Below, one piece after another: positions 11,616 to 24,310 of a DNA stretch of 64,000 nt (within the stretch, counting starts at the first letter, position 1; the number at the start of each line of letters is the position of its first letter). The notes beneath the pieces are model-generated. The model was not told where the DNA came from. It saw nothing but the letters and a program-made list of their open reading frames with translations, and did no database searches. The stretch is from the NCBI RefSeq assembly GCF_003573695.1, contig NC_039363.1:151994826-152058825 (forward strand), read 5' to 3'. Source of the stretch: Papaver somniferum. Taxonomy: Eukaryota > Streptophyta > Magnoliopsida > Ranunculales > Papaveraceae. The position numbers and the translations under genes are program-made.

Positions 11616-13127
11616 GTTTTGTTACGAAAACTAGGTTTCATATTGACTAAAATACAGAAACTGGGTTTCTGTAGAGCATCGCTTAGCTATAACGCGGAAC
11701 ATATGTGTTCTCATTTATAGCTAAGCCGAGCGTGTTCGCCACGTTCTAGTTAAGCAAAGGTACATAGCAGTTGGATTTCGTTATAATTAAGTTATATCCA
11801 AGCCAAAACACCAACCATAATGTTTGGCCTAAGATCAAGCACTATGGTAACCTTTTTCTTGACTTAAATATATAAATATGGCCAAGCCAATAGTGGAGAA
11901 AATGAGACTCACTACAATCCTTTGCTAACTGGAGGCTGAAACGAATTAGTACTCCGGAAAAAACGGAGTTATCGCGAAAGTCAAAGTTGATTTTGACAAG
12001 AACAATATTGTTTCTTCGTTCTTTCGTTTTTCTTGAAATTTTGTTCTGTTTTTGAAAAGGAGAAGGTAGCAAGTACACCACTAACTTTTTCGTTTGAGTA
12101 TGAAAATGCATAGTATTTTTAATGCACACACATAAAAGAAATTTGTTGACCAGTGTACTAGCAGAAAACCTCAGGACCTCGTCCAGCTTTAAACACCACG
12201 TTGTATTAAACCGCTACAGATACTAGCATACTATCAAATTTTGGACTGTAATGTCGTTGAGACCGAATTAATCATCCAAATAATTTAGTTGCAGTCGTAT
12301 TTGTTATGTCTCATGAACCTCGCAAGATTTTACTCACTTGATTCCTTAGATGACGTCGTTTACATCCTAGGGGTTGCTTCAACCTCAGTGAAGATTTTTG
12401 ACAGCAATTTGCCTCTAACATACAGACCTACTTAATTTCCGTTTTGGGTTGCCGAATTGAGAAAAATTAATGTGTATAGTTACAACACAAAAAAAATAAT
12501 ATATATAACGAATTATACAACCACCACAAAGGGTGGATAATAAAACATGCAGTCAGTAAAAGTATGCATAAAAAAATTATGTTGCCACTAAGGACAACCA
12601 CTATGGTGGAGGTTTTAGCTTATCTTTAGCTACACTATAGTTAAGGCCAACCACTATGGTCCATTTCCTAGCTATCATGTGTCCAAAAACTTTGGCTTAG
12701 CTAGTCAGTGGAAAACATCTGAGATTTCGTCTATATAAGCAAAGAAATACGTCCCTCTCATAATGGGGTTAATTTTACTAGCTCTTGTCTTGGCTATATT
12801 GAAGCTATAGCCAAGCAAAATGTGTAAGCATGGTGCTTGGCCTAAATGATGTATGGATAAAAAAATAATCAGTTTTAACATTCTTATAAATTTTTAAATT
12901 ATTTTGTTTGAAAATTATAACCTCCTGATAGTCAGAGTTTATGTCTCATTTTATAATAAAGGGAAGTTAAGCCCAAACGAAAACATCATCCTTCAAACTA
13001 AGGTTATTTTTTATCGAACAATTGTTCCAGCTCACACAGTCTTATTTATTGAAAACATAACATGCAATATCCTTGAAGATCTAAGACTCGCGAAGATATC
13101 TATGGAGAACTTTATTAAAGGTTAGTT
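11616..13127. other. gene-free stretch
   Basis: No gene recognised. Variants of TAGCTATAGCCAAGC and GGCCAACCACTATGG recur at about 11690-11840, 12590-12680 and 12800-12845, in both orientations, like fragments of a small repeat family. The open frame at 12904-13125 has no recognisable motif. Confidence 0.35.
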
Positions 13128-16100
13128 GTTGTTTTTTTAACTGAATCACACCATTTCATATTAATTGAAAGACAAAACAAAATCAAGGCAGAAAAGAGGT
13201 TACAAGACTATATCCCAAATATAGATCCAAATCAAAACTAGAAACAAAACTCAACACAAGATAAAAGCATATTTTTTTCATTTGGCGAACCTGTAGTAGA
13301 CTACATCTGGCATCTCAATACGCTTCAGAAATGGAGGCCTCCCCATGTTTATTATTCTCTCCTCTGCTCCTATTTTAGCACCCTTGTTTGCTAATGCATC
13401 AACAAAAAAGTTAATTTCTCTAAAGCAATGAAAAACTTAATATCCTCAAACCTCTGAATCACATTAAGCCAATTTGTCCTCACATACCAAGGCAAAATCC
13501 CTCTGCTAAAACCGCCAATCACTGATTTGGAGTCTAACCTTATTATTACCTTATTTCATTTTAAAACACATGCCCATTCTAAAGAATACAAAACCGCCAT
13601 ACACCTCTGTTATCTAGTTAGTATCAGTGCCAATACCTCATGAGAAAGTACCAATCACCTAACAACAAGTATTTCTTGCAGCAATTCTAAAACCGGCATT
13701 TCCTGGATTTCCAAATGATGATCCATCGCAGAAAAATAAAGTATAACCATATTTAAGAGGATCTCATAAGCATTGTTTTATAAAACTATACCTCATACTC
13801 CTATCTCTAAGATTAAAGAATGATATTACCTGAATGTCATAGTCTTGCCCCCATCTATTACCTTTCATCCTGCGACCACACCATCATGCATATTCTGATA
13901 TATTCTGTTTTTAAAATATTGTAATAGGACTTCACATCTTCAAACAATCTATTATTTCTCTAGAACCACAGTTCTCTGATAGTAGCACATGCTGCAGTCA
14001 TCCATATTTCCTTAACCAAAGGACTTTTATTCTTGTCTGCCTTACAAATGTTACCAAAAGAACTAAAATTTTTGAACAAAAAAATAGCACCATATTTCAA
14101 TATTGAACTTACACTGCCAGAGGGTATATTCCATTTTGTCTTGGTCTTCCTCACAGATACAACATCTTGAAACCATTTCAAAACCCCTATTTCTCATTTC
14201 TATATCATCCACATATACTCCCTACTGTAGTTTCCAAATGTTACTATCAATACTAAGATGTAAAGATGATTCCAAAATATATCTTGGCCATGTAAGAATT
14301 GGCTCTTTTAGCTTTATTTTTTCCATTGCTGCTGAAGTTAAGAAATTCCCACTTTTGTCACCATACCATTTGGTCTAATCCTCCACTGACTTCAGGTAAT
14401 CTTGTTATGGACATAAATGCTTGTAGCTCAGGTAAAATGCTCCTAAACTTCCTTTTAACAACTTATTTACTTTCATCCCAATATTGTTCCTTACAAATTC
14501 AGTAAAACCAATTTCGTTTATCAATAGAGCCTCTCCAAAACATGTGTCAAACCATACTGAGATTCTTGTTCCATCTCCTACACACCACCTAACATCTTCT
14601 TTTAAGACATTACAAGACCATTTTAATCCAATGTAAATAAGTTTGTTAAAAAAAAATGGTCAATTGCAGAAGATAAAAACATCATATGGAAAAAATAATT
14701 GAATTGGGTAAAAAAAAATCATCACCAGTGGATGCATCTTACCGTATGCAACTAACTCATATATATTCCTACTTAAAACATCCTCCATCAACATAAATAT
14801 AATTAGTGACAAAGGATATCCTTGTATGAATCCTCTACCAACTGAGAAAAACCACAATAACCCCCATTGATCATAACATATATTTTAACTGACTTAAATA
14901 AAACAACAACCATTCACACCAAGAAGAAGAAAACCCATATTTGTGCAAGACTTTGATAATAAATTACCAACTGACTCAGTCATAGGCTTGATAAATATCT
15001 AATTTGAGACCCACATTATCCCCTATTTTTTTCATTTTCATTTCATTTACTAATTTTGATGCTAGCAAAACTTTCTCATGGATGTTTCTCCCTTTAATAT
15101 AAGCTGGATGCTGAGGAGATATTAATTTCCTCATGAAACTACTCATCCTTGCAGTGATTATTTTAGCAAAAATTTTAAAGACTACATTACTCAATTAAAT
15201 AGGCCTGAATTGATTTGCAGGTTTTTGACAACAATACTAAAAAGCTTGAGTTTATTCCTTTAGTATAAATCTCCTCTTCGAACAAAATTGAATTATGGAT
15301 ACAAGATCATGTTGTATAATATCCCAGCAACTTCTGTAGAAGACTCCTGAAAACCCATCTTGACCTGGAAAACTTTCTGGATCCATATCAAACATAATTC
15401 TTTTGATTTCTTCATATGCAAGGATGACATTAACTTCATTTGATCTTCATCATTGATTACTTGTGGAATAACTTCTAGCAAACTATTCACCATGTTGACA
15501 TTCTGAAATTCAAACTTTTTTTTAAAGTGTTTAACTAAAGTATCAGTAATTTGTGACTGATCAACTATTACATTCACATCATTATCTTCAAGTTCATTAA
15601 TTAAGTATTTGGAATTTCTTATCTTCAAGTTGGTATGAAAGAATCTTGTATTAGCTACACCTTCTTTGATCCACCTAACTCTTGATTTTTCCCCAGCGAA
15701 GTATTTGCTTGTACTTCTTTACTAGCATGATCATATTGAGCCTTAAATAGTGCATCTAGTGTATCAGTATCAAATGGATTATTACCAGATAATTGCATTG
15801 CCACCTTAACTTTCTGTTCATCCTCCTTTATTTAACTTGCACATTACCAAAAACATTTCACTTCATTCATTTAGAACTTTATTCAACTCCTTTAATTTGT
15901 GCATAAACTTAAAAGCAGGATCACTAACAACCTCTTTAATCCAACTCTCTGCTACAACTTGCAAGAAATTAGGATAACTCGGCCACATTTTTTGAAATTT
16001 CCTAGGAGTATTTTTAGGTTTAGGAATGTTAGCACACCCTCCCATCAGAGGTGCATGATATGATACAATCCTCAAACTAACTTTAAAAGCCCAATCATCA

Positions 16101-16490
16101 TATAACTGTAATCATGATTAAAGACTATTCTTTCCAAATTACATAAAATGATGTTTCTTCCATATTGACAATTTGACCATGAATGCTTCAACCCTATTTT
16201 TGGATATTGAATTAATTCACAATTATTTAAACAAACACTAAAATATAGCATTGAAGTTCTTTTAAGATCATTTATCAATTTTATTTCAGACCACAAAATC
16301 TTCTTTGAATCACCCTCACATGTGCATGAAACCCTGACACAAGAACATCACCAATACTTAGTATAACCATCTGACTAGACATAGATACTTCATTAGAATG
16401 AGTAATAGTCTTATTCCAGAACAACCAAATATTCTCTTTATTTCTTGAAATATAATTATGAATCACCATATTCTATATCCCTGGAAAATT
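13128..16490 (-). pseudogene. L1-type LINE ORF2, decayed
   Basis: On the minus strand from 16469 down: the end of the endonuclease domain (HSWSNCQYGRNI; then APLMGG at about 16040), linker, and reverse transcriptase (SNVVFKIFAKIITARM, PQHPAYIKGRNIHEKVLLAS, LKLDIYQAYD, then FFSVGRGFIQGYPLS near 14830). The zinc-finger linker follows (WMTAACATIRELWF), then an RNase H domain (FCDGSSFGNPGNAGF at about 13690-13735; DALANKGAKIGAEERI near 13370). Many stops and frameshifts separate these blocks. The start of the endonuclease is missing, so the copy is 5'-truncated. The 3' end is near a T-run at 13132-13138, the complement of a short poly(A) tail. Confidence 0.85.
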
Positions 16491-16501
16491 CAATCTGTTA
16501 C

Positions 16502-16516
16502 AAAAAAAAAAAAAAA
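16502..16516 (+). repeat. poly(A) run
   Basis: Fifteen A in a row just beyond the 5' side of the decayed LINE. It could be the tail of another retroposed sequence; nothing upstream identifies one. Confidence 0.6.
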
Positions 16517-18689
16517 CTTCAAACTACTTTAGGTTCTGCGACCCAAACTAAGTAAAGGTTAGTAACAAATACTCTTCTCCCTTGTTTATTCTACTTATTT
16601 ATCTATTGAAACAAAGTGCTCACTCTTCAAAACAACTCTTATGACGGTAAATATACTTTTATATATACACCCGAGGAGTTTTCAATGAATAATACCTTAG
16701 TGAATATAAAAATCTACCTTCGAAACGTCTCAATGTTATAGTGAATGAAAATACAAATTCAACGAGCCAAGAATCCATTTAATTCCGAGTTATAACGAAG
16801 AAGTTATAAATGATTTTTCTATACCATTGCTCGCTTGAACCCACCAAGCGTTGGTTTGTCAAATTTGATTATCATATTTTAGTTCCAAAACCAAAAGCTG
16901 CTTGATTTTATTACTAGAGTCAATTTAATTAGGTTAGACTAAGAACAATAGAAATGTTGAGACTAGCTCATGTTACTATGAAGAACCTGAAGACTTATCA
17001 GTATCAACGAACACATCATCCTTACATTGGAGGTTAGTACCACAAATTTGAATTGTTCCATTTTTATCTTAATTTCTTTCTGGTGAGTTTACTGTCTTGA
17101 TAGGAAAATTGTTATGTCTGACTGGTCTCAATTCTATATATTGTTAGTGCTCATTATTGTACTTATTATGGTGTTTTATGTGTGTAGGTGTTTTTGGAAA
17201 TAATTATTTCTGGAAAATTGGCTTGAAAAAGTGATAAAGGCATCCAAGTAAAACTTCTAAAGGGACCCCAACATAGGATAGGGGCACTCCAGCTTCTTCT
17301 TCAAATTCAGAACATAAATTGGCGGGAAAACTCGTTTTCAAATGGCAGAATTAATGTTCGAATTTTGGGGATGTTTTGTAGAGATTCAATCGAGAAATTC
17401 GATTGGGATGGACTTGTTAGGGCTATAAAATTCTGGTATGGGTGTTTTATTAGACTGAATTGGGCTAGATAGTCGGATTTTCTATAAATCATAGAATATA
17501 AGATGTTGGGTATACTTTGGTTTTTTTGAAATTCCGGAAGATTCAAGGGAAGATAAACTCTCCTAAAATTCGTATCAATCTAATAGACAGTTCGGAAGGA
17601 TTTGGACAACCCAGAGACGCGTAAATAGATAAGGAAAAAAGAATTCCCGTGACTTGCGCGAAAACAAAAAAAAGGAGATTTAATCGGGATTTCTAGGGTT
17701 CCAGTGGTGTATGTAAGGTGTGGTCGAGACCCATAAGATTTTACACAAGTTTAGAGAGGGTTTAGAGAGCCAGATGAGCCGAGAGAAAGGAAAAATCAAG
17801 AGTTGCAAAGAATAGTTTTTGCTTCTGTTGAAGGAAGAAGAACACGAAGAACTGGCCAACTAGAATAGTTGTTTTTCTGTAACAGTTGGTTCACATACTT
17901 AATTTGAATTTGCAACACTTTACATGTAACAGTTGGTCTGTAATGCCTATACAACGTTGCGATTTCTCTGTTTTATTTTATCTTATCTCCTTGTAAAATT
18001 TTGATCTATGAACACATATTTGAGCAAGTGGTTAATATGAGAAGGTAAACCTCATTTTTGAGGCGACAGAGGAAGCCATTGTTCCAATAAAAGTAGTACA
18101 AATGATTGTGATTTATTTCGATGGATCATGCTTAGTTTAAGACTTTTGATGTTCCATACTTGAGATTTACAATTGTTACTTCGAAAATATACTACATGCA
18201 ATATTTTAGAATCACTTTGAACGTAAGAATTGCGTGAATACTGTTTTAATTGAATCAATTAAATTGGTTAATGGTAGAATCCTTAGTCTTAGATCTTTTT
18301 GTAATCTTGACATCAACTCTGATTTGAATTTTCCAGTTTTAGTATTAGATGTAAGTCTAAAAAAATCGATCTTCCCAAGTCTGAGTTGAATGAACTTTTT
18401 ATCACTTTTTACAACACATCACGTCTCTAGTATTTGTGACTTGATCATTTAACTATGGTCAAAGTGTCAGGGAATGATGTACTAGTTTTTTTTATAAACT
18501 TTGGTATATTGGATTGCAAAGTATAGTTTAGTTGTTTGGACTTCGTCGATTCGACATAACATTAATTGGTAACTTTTTATTATTTAGTGTGTTCAACTTT
18601 CAGATTTGACCCCATACCTCGAAAACTATGTTTAATTACATGGTTTACGGAAGTAGACTTGCGAAACTTGTTTCGTAGTTGAAAAAGGA
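16517..18689. other. gene-free stretch
   Basis: No gene recognised. A short open segment at 16977-17035 followed by GGTTAGTACC could be an exon relic with a donor site, but nothing supports it further. GTAACAGTTGG occurs twice near 17880 and 17930. Confidence 0.3.
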
Positions 18690-18857
18690 GTCAAATGATC
18701 TATTCTAGGATTGATCCCTTAAACAAGGATCTTTACTAGGACCGATATTTATGATCTCTAGTATAACCGATTTCTTACCAGGGATCTTTACTAGGATCAA
18801 TTTCAAGGATCTCTACTAAGACCGATCATATGGATCTCTAGTAGGAGCGATCCGTAG
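18690..18857 (+). repeat. tandem GGATCTYTACTAGGACCGAT repeats
   Basis: Five or so degenerate copies of GGATCTCTACTAGGACCGAT spaced about 30-40 bp apart. It probably belongs to an old LTR whose U5-like end is at 20040-20290. Confidence 0.65.
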
Positions 18858-19839
18858 TTGACTAATATTGTTTTTTTGGTTTGTCTATTATTTTAGGGTT
18901 TGCATAGCAACCGAAAATGCATTTGGTTAAAAATTAATGTTCACAAAATGTCGACATAGTGTCTTGAATATGTGCTAAATTCTTATTACTTAATGTTCAT
19001 CTATTTTCTTTGGTACTCAAGGTAAGATCCAAATCGTAATATTCTAGCATCTTTTAGATATTCAGGATTATATACTTAACATATCCCAGAGGATTAGCAT
19101 ATCTATGGTTGCTATATTAGTAAAGTATATGTTGTATGATATCTAATATTAGTTATCATCCAAGAGAGGTTTTGGTACAAGAATTGAATTACAATTAGAA
19201 AATAACAAAACCGAAAATATATTATTGTATATCTTTAGGATTTGGTAATTTTTTGTTGTCCAAACAAACCTTGGTCTTATACTTTAAGTAATAAAGCTTG
19301 TATTCTTACAAACTCATCCAAGAACACAATGTTTAACTGTTTGTGTGGGAGGTCCACTACTGTAGTATTGTTTACAATACGCTTTAGAGAGTAGAGTGTC
19401 CTAATAATGTGAAATCTTTTACGTGGCATTTGTCTAAAGTCTTATGTTTTTTAGTAGTACCGTTGGTGGGAGGCATTGTTTATTTTAGAAGCTTTTAGAT
19501 GCTTTATTGATTTGATATTTGAAGATAGGACTATTGGTCATGCGTTGTTAGGAAACTCTGTTATGTTATGATCGATCATTGGAGGGAATCAAGTTGTTTG
19601 TGTGGGTACTTTGAAGATTGATGAGTAGAAGATTTTCTTTAGTTATTATGATACTTCTTGCACACTTAATTGACTGGGATCCGACAAGTTTTTTTTTTTA
19701 TCTTGAATAGACTTTAAATTTTGTTGTAAATTAAAATTGTTTATTTCGATAGTATTTGTCTTAACTGATTTACGACTGACTAAGGGGTTTATATTGATTA
19801 TATAGAAGAAACTTTATACTCGTCTTGAATCTGATTAGT

Positions 19840-20290
19840 TTCTTGGTATTGATAGAGAGGTTACTTAAACAGGTTAATACTTTACTGTTTCAAATTACGA
19901 TCCAAAGGAGTTGAGTTGTTGAAGCCTTCATAGCGGGTGAAACAACTTGAGATAGTGAAACCTATCTTGGGATTTACGTGCATAGACCAGATTAATTGTA
20001 GGTGTAGAGATACTGAAGGAATTGAGTAACTTGGATTTAGTTTACTTTGTCTCAACTATACGAAGTTGTTGTAGTTAATTTGTATAGCGGCTTAATTCTA
20101 ACAGTATTCAAAACTGGACTAGGTCTCGAGGTTTTTCTGCCTTACATATTTCCTCATTAAAAAAATATTGTTGCATGCATTTACTTTACTCTCCGCATTA
20201 TAAATATTGTTATAATTATATTTAAAGTAATGACAATGTACGTTAATCAACACCTGGTTTGATCCCAATAAATTGGTTTCTTTTTGAACT
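19840..20290 (+). repeat. diverged Sirevirus-type LTR remnant
   Basis: Contains TAGCGGCTTAAT, then TGGACTAGGTCTCGAGG, TTTTTCTGCC and a TCCGCATTATA block in the order and spacing seen at the ends of the LTRs at 21823-24244 and 27957-30033. Substitutions are frequent, so it is much older than those. Its left limit is unclear. Confidence 0.6.
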
Positions 20291-21822
20291 TATGTTATAT
20301 ACATGTTAGTACCTAAAAATTAGTTCTAGGAAAAAAAATGCACCGTTGTGGTACTTTCTTTTTAGGTTCGAAAATAAAAATCAAACAGGAAAAGCCTAAA
20401 CTACGATAGCAGCCGTTCCGTCCTGCTTCGGTCACAAGGAGAGGAAGATGGGTTGATCTTAAGGGAGGGAAGCAGAAAAGTTTTGACAAAATGTCAAAGG
20501 TATTGAATTGTGTGTGATGGGTATTGAAAACTATGAAAATAACAGAGTTTTTGGGTGTGAAAGTTTGTCATGTTATTTTGAGGGTGGTGTGATTCGAACC
20601 CAGCTTGTTGTGTGCGTTACGTGAATGCTTAACCATTATGATGAATCCCCCCTTATTTCGTATTGTGATGTTTCTTAGGTACTTTGGATGAATCATATAT
20701 CTCATCTTCGTTAGGCTAAATCGTAGTCGTTAATATGTTGTATGCCTTATTGGCGTGCTAAATTAGAGTTGTTGTCTAAACAACTTAGCCAAAGCCATCC
20801 GTGTGATTGGGGCATACCTGTGCCATGTTGAGGCGTACCAGGGTAAGTTAGCGTGTTAGCGGCTAGTTAATGCGTTATAATTTATCGTGGCATGCTAATG
20901 GCATAAAAGTGGCATAGTGTTACGCGTGATTTATGCCATGGTCATAATGGAGAAAAATATTCCAGGCCACAATCTACATGAAAGATACTGGAGTAATAAA
21001 TTACCGCGCGGCCTCTGAATGACCTATTTTATAGCGATAAAATAGTAAGTGGCACAGTGGCCAAAAATGGCGCTATGTTTGGCCTAATAAGCTAAGATCC
21101 AAAAGATGACTCAAACGACTTTGGCCTCAGCGCCATAACTAGTATTGGATCTAATTTAAAATATTGGCATAAGATGGCATCCAGCTTAATACCATATTAG
21201 AGTTTTGCGCAATATGGCCTTAAATGGCGCGCGTTGGCGCATGGCTTGGTAAGCCACGGTTTTATAGCAGCTTCACATATTTTTCATAGCCACGCCGATA
21301 AGAGAGAGATTTCCAGTACATTACTTATCCATGAGCTAAATACGCTATCCTACAGTCTAGGGAATCTATAGTGGCGCACTTCACACTCGAGGAGGTGTGG
21401 GACATGTTGTGGCATAGGCCACGGACTTGACGCCAATGGCCGAGAATAGTGCGTGGGGTTTGGCCATGGTCTTGTCTATAGCTTCCAAGGCCGAGAATGG
21501 CGCGCGAGACCTTGCAATGGCCTTGGCCAAAGTTTCAAGGACGGAGATGGCGCGTGGGATCACGTCATGGCCTTGGCCAAAGATGCCAAGGCCGTAGATG
21601 GAGCGCTGGATCACGCCATGGCCTTGGCCAAAGATGACAAAGCCCTAGAATGATATGCGGAACCACGCCATGGCCTTGGAAAAATCTACCAAGGCCAAAA
21701 ATGATGCACAGGGTTACGCCATTTCCTTGGCCAAAGATTCCCAGGACGGAAAAGGTAAGTGGCTTATGCCATAGTGTAGTAGCGGGTATGCCACATGCCA
21801 TATTTTACCAGATTGTGTTTTG
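20291..21822. other. gene-free stretch with GCCATGG-rich repeats
   Basis: No gene. 20583-20645 shows a tRNA-like pattern on the minus strand (GGTTCGAATC B box, TGGTTAAGC upstream). 20750-21260 is rich in GGCAT/GCCAT/GGCGC words. The tandem array at 21444-21770 follows and the Sirevirus starts at 21823. The flank resumes at 30034. Confidence 0.45.
21444..21770 (+). repeat. tandem ~55-bp repeats with CCATGGCCTTGG core
   Basis: Six degenerate copies built on GCCATGGCCTTGGCCAAAGA followed by TGCCAAGGCCG.AGATGG. Several frames are open on both strands only because of the repeat period. The sequence style resembles the LTR repeats at 55978-57680. Confidence 0.75.
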
Positions 21823-22454
21823 TGTTAGAGCATTTCTCGGTCGAACTCGCATGCGTTGGTATCTCAAGCATGTTTGTCAATGTTAGTGATCAAAACTATA
21901 AGTCTTGATTTCTAGTCTACTGTAGCTAAGGTCTCGGACTAGGATAAAAAGTGTAGTGGATCTCAAGAACTCCATGGCAATCATCATACAAGACGAAGGA
22001 CTACTCAAGGAACCGGTGGATCTTCATCGATTAAAAGGTATATGGATACTTGAACTTATCTATCACTCAAAAGTATATCTACTCTATCTCCTATCTTTAT
22101 ACAAAAGTCGTTTTGTTATATAGACTTAGATTATAAACATTTGGTATTTCGAGCCGAGTTAACCTCGCCTATATATTTCTTGAAATATGTGTTGGTAAAG
22201 CTTTCGCTTTAGCCAAGTTCATCTTTACCTAGTGACGAAAGTCATGTTATGTTTCAATCACTTTGAAAATTGCTCTGACAAAAAATGGTTTGTGAATAAC
22301 AACTATATAACATCCTCTGAGAATGTTTCAATGGTTGAATTGAGAATTTAGATTGTATAACCATTGATGGATATAAGCATTGTTGTGGAAACACATATAT
22401 GTATAATTCCTATTCCTTGAACCAAAGTTTGCGAACTTTGTTGATCAAGAGAAC

Positions 22455-22650
22455 CGGAATTGTTTGCACAGTTTGCGAACTCAGTCCACGAACTGGCGGA
22501 AGTTCTCATCCGAGAATATCTGCTGGAGTTTGGAAACTCACTCAGCAAGCTCAGTCCGCGAACTGGCGAAGTTCTCAAACCCGAGAATTTCTGCTGGAGT
22601 TTGTGAACTCCATCCAGGAACTTAAGTCCGCGAACCCAGTCCGCGAACTT
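22455..22650 (+). repeat. tandem GCGAACTCAGTCCGCGAACT blocks within LTR
   Basis: Two long copies (about 70 bp) with GAAGTTCTCA, CCGAGAAT.TCTGCTGGAG and further partial copies of TCCGCGAAC. One copy survives complete in the 3' LTR (about 28600-28700). Probably part of the U3 control region. Confidence 0.75.
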
Positions 22651-23114
22651 GAGTAGGTTATATATAAAAATGATTGTTGTTGAACTCATCTTTATTGATT
22701 AAGGAATGCTTTTGCAAACCGTGGCTATAAAGTTCATGAACTGATTCGAGTGAATCAAATCGTTTTCGTATCGACTGTGTCTTGTGAAGTTATATAAGAT
22801 CTAAGTAATTGAACAACTCTCTAACTAGTTCATTTAAGTCATTTGAACTAGTTATGGTGAAGAAGAATATGGTTGATATGAAATAGATAATATGGCTAAC
22901 CATTTGGTTAACTATTGTTGAACCAATTAATGTACAAGTTTGGGTACGGTTACACAATCCCAGGAACGTGCATTTCATTTGTCTATGACAAGCTATGTTT
23001 TCGATCTAACGGTTGATAAATATTATCTTGAATCTAATCAAGTTTTCATATAACGGTGAATATTGAATGCTTTGTTATTAAGCTAACATTGATTGCAAAC
23101 CCTGATTTGAAAGA

Positions 23115-23124
23115 CTATATAAGG
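23115..23124 (+). promoter_or_regulatory. TATA box of the 5' LTR
   Basis: CTATATAAGG, conserved at 28891-28900 in the 3' LTR (CTATATAAAG). It marks the likely U3/R border; the transcript would start about 30 bp downstream. Confidence 0.6.
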
Positions 23125-24246
23125 GAGAACTCTAGCAACTGAGAAAACTAATCCCCACACCTTACGTGTGATACTAGTTGTAAGCTAGAGTCGATTCTCC
23201 TTTAACCTCTGGTTTTCTTTTCGAACCGGGTTAACGACTTAAAGACTTCATTGGGATTGTGAAGACAGACCGATACTACTTTTCTTGTAGTTGTGTGATC
23301 TGATCTTGTTGTTTCTATCGTACGAGTACAATTTTAATAATTGGCTTGATATTTCTATCTCCGATAGTCAAGATAAAAAGTAATCACAAACATCTTCGTC
23401 TCATTCTTTGTGATTCCATTCGCTGCATCGATTAAGACTATTGTGAGGTGATTGATAATACTAGGATGTTCTTCAGGAATATAAGTCCGGATTATCAATT
23501 GGTTCCTTTCACCTTGATTTTATCAAACGACGGAACAAAACTCGTAGGTATATCCGTGGGAGATGGATTTATCTATTACCGTAGACTTTTCTGTGTGATA
23601 CAGATTTGTTTATTAAAGTCTTCGACTTTGGTTTGTAGAAACTCTTACTTGTGGTTGACATCAGCTAAGGGAATCAAGTACGTAGTACCCTGCTGGGATC
23701 AGAGACGTGGGAGCATAACTGTACCTTGGATCAGTGTGAGATTGGTTGGGGTTCAACTACAGTCCAGACTGAAGTTATTTTGGAGTAGGCTAGTGTCTGT
23801 AGCGGCTTAATACAATATGTGTTCAATCTGGACTAGGTCCCGGGGTTTTTCTGCATTTGTGGTTTCCTCGTTAACAAAATTCTGGTGCCTGTGTTATTTC
23901 TTTTTCCGCATTATATTGTTTATCTTTATAATTGAAATAATACATGTTGTGCGTTGTAGATCATCAATTAGAATATTCAACCTTTGGTTGTTGATTTACA
24001 TTGATTGATCCTTGGATATTGGTCTTTGGTACCATCCAAGTTATTCCTTGTATTTGATTAAAGACTCGCTGATTCTATTAGCTCGAGTAAATCAAATCAA
24101 GAGAGAGATATTAACTCCTCGATATACGTTAGTCTAGGTTGAGTCTGACTGTCTAGTTGATTCTCTAGTAAAGTATATTGGAGTCAGTCCATACATATTG
24201 CTAAGCGAAATATTGGGTGGTGGTGTTAGACCCCCACTTTTTCAAT

Positions 24247-24258
24247 TGGTATCAGAGC
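24247..24258 (+). promoter_or_regulatory. primer binding site (initiator Met tRNA)
   Basis: TGGTATCAGAGC, the standard plant copia PBS complementary to the 3' end of initiator methionine tRNA, two bases after the LTR end. It fixes the element's orientation and its 5' LTR boundary. Confidence 0.95.
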
Positions 24259-24310
24259 AGGAAAACACGTTCAATACTTTGCAAGTCTATGTTTGTAGCG
24301 ATCTGGCTCT

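Larger units (their letters stand above)
21823..24244 (+). repeat. 5' LTR of the Sirevirus-type element
   Basis: TGTTAGAGC at the start and CTTTTTCA at the end; 2,422 bp. It matches 27957-30033 with scattered substitutions and is about 345 bp longer because the other copy has a deletion. TATA-like CTATATAAGG is at 23115-23124. The conserved GGTCCCGGGGTTTTTCTGC block is near 23835. Confidence 0.9.

Noticed and set aside
21453..21886. Open frames on both strands over the CCATGGCCTTGG repeats
   Set aside because: Tandem-repeat artefacts; the last one runs into the Sirevirus LTR.
22348..22689. 113-codon frame in the Sirevirus LTR
   Set aside because: Created by the GCGAACTCAGTCC tandem repeats within the LTR; it recurs in the 3' LTR.
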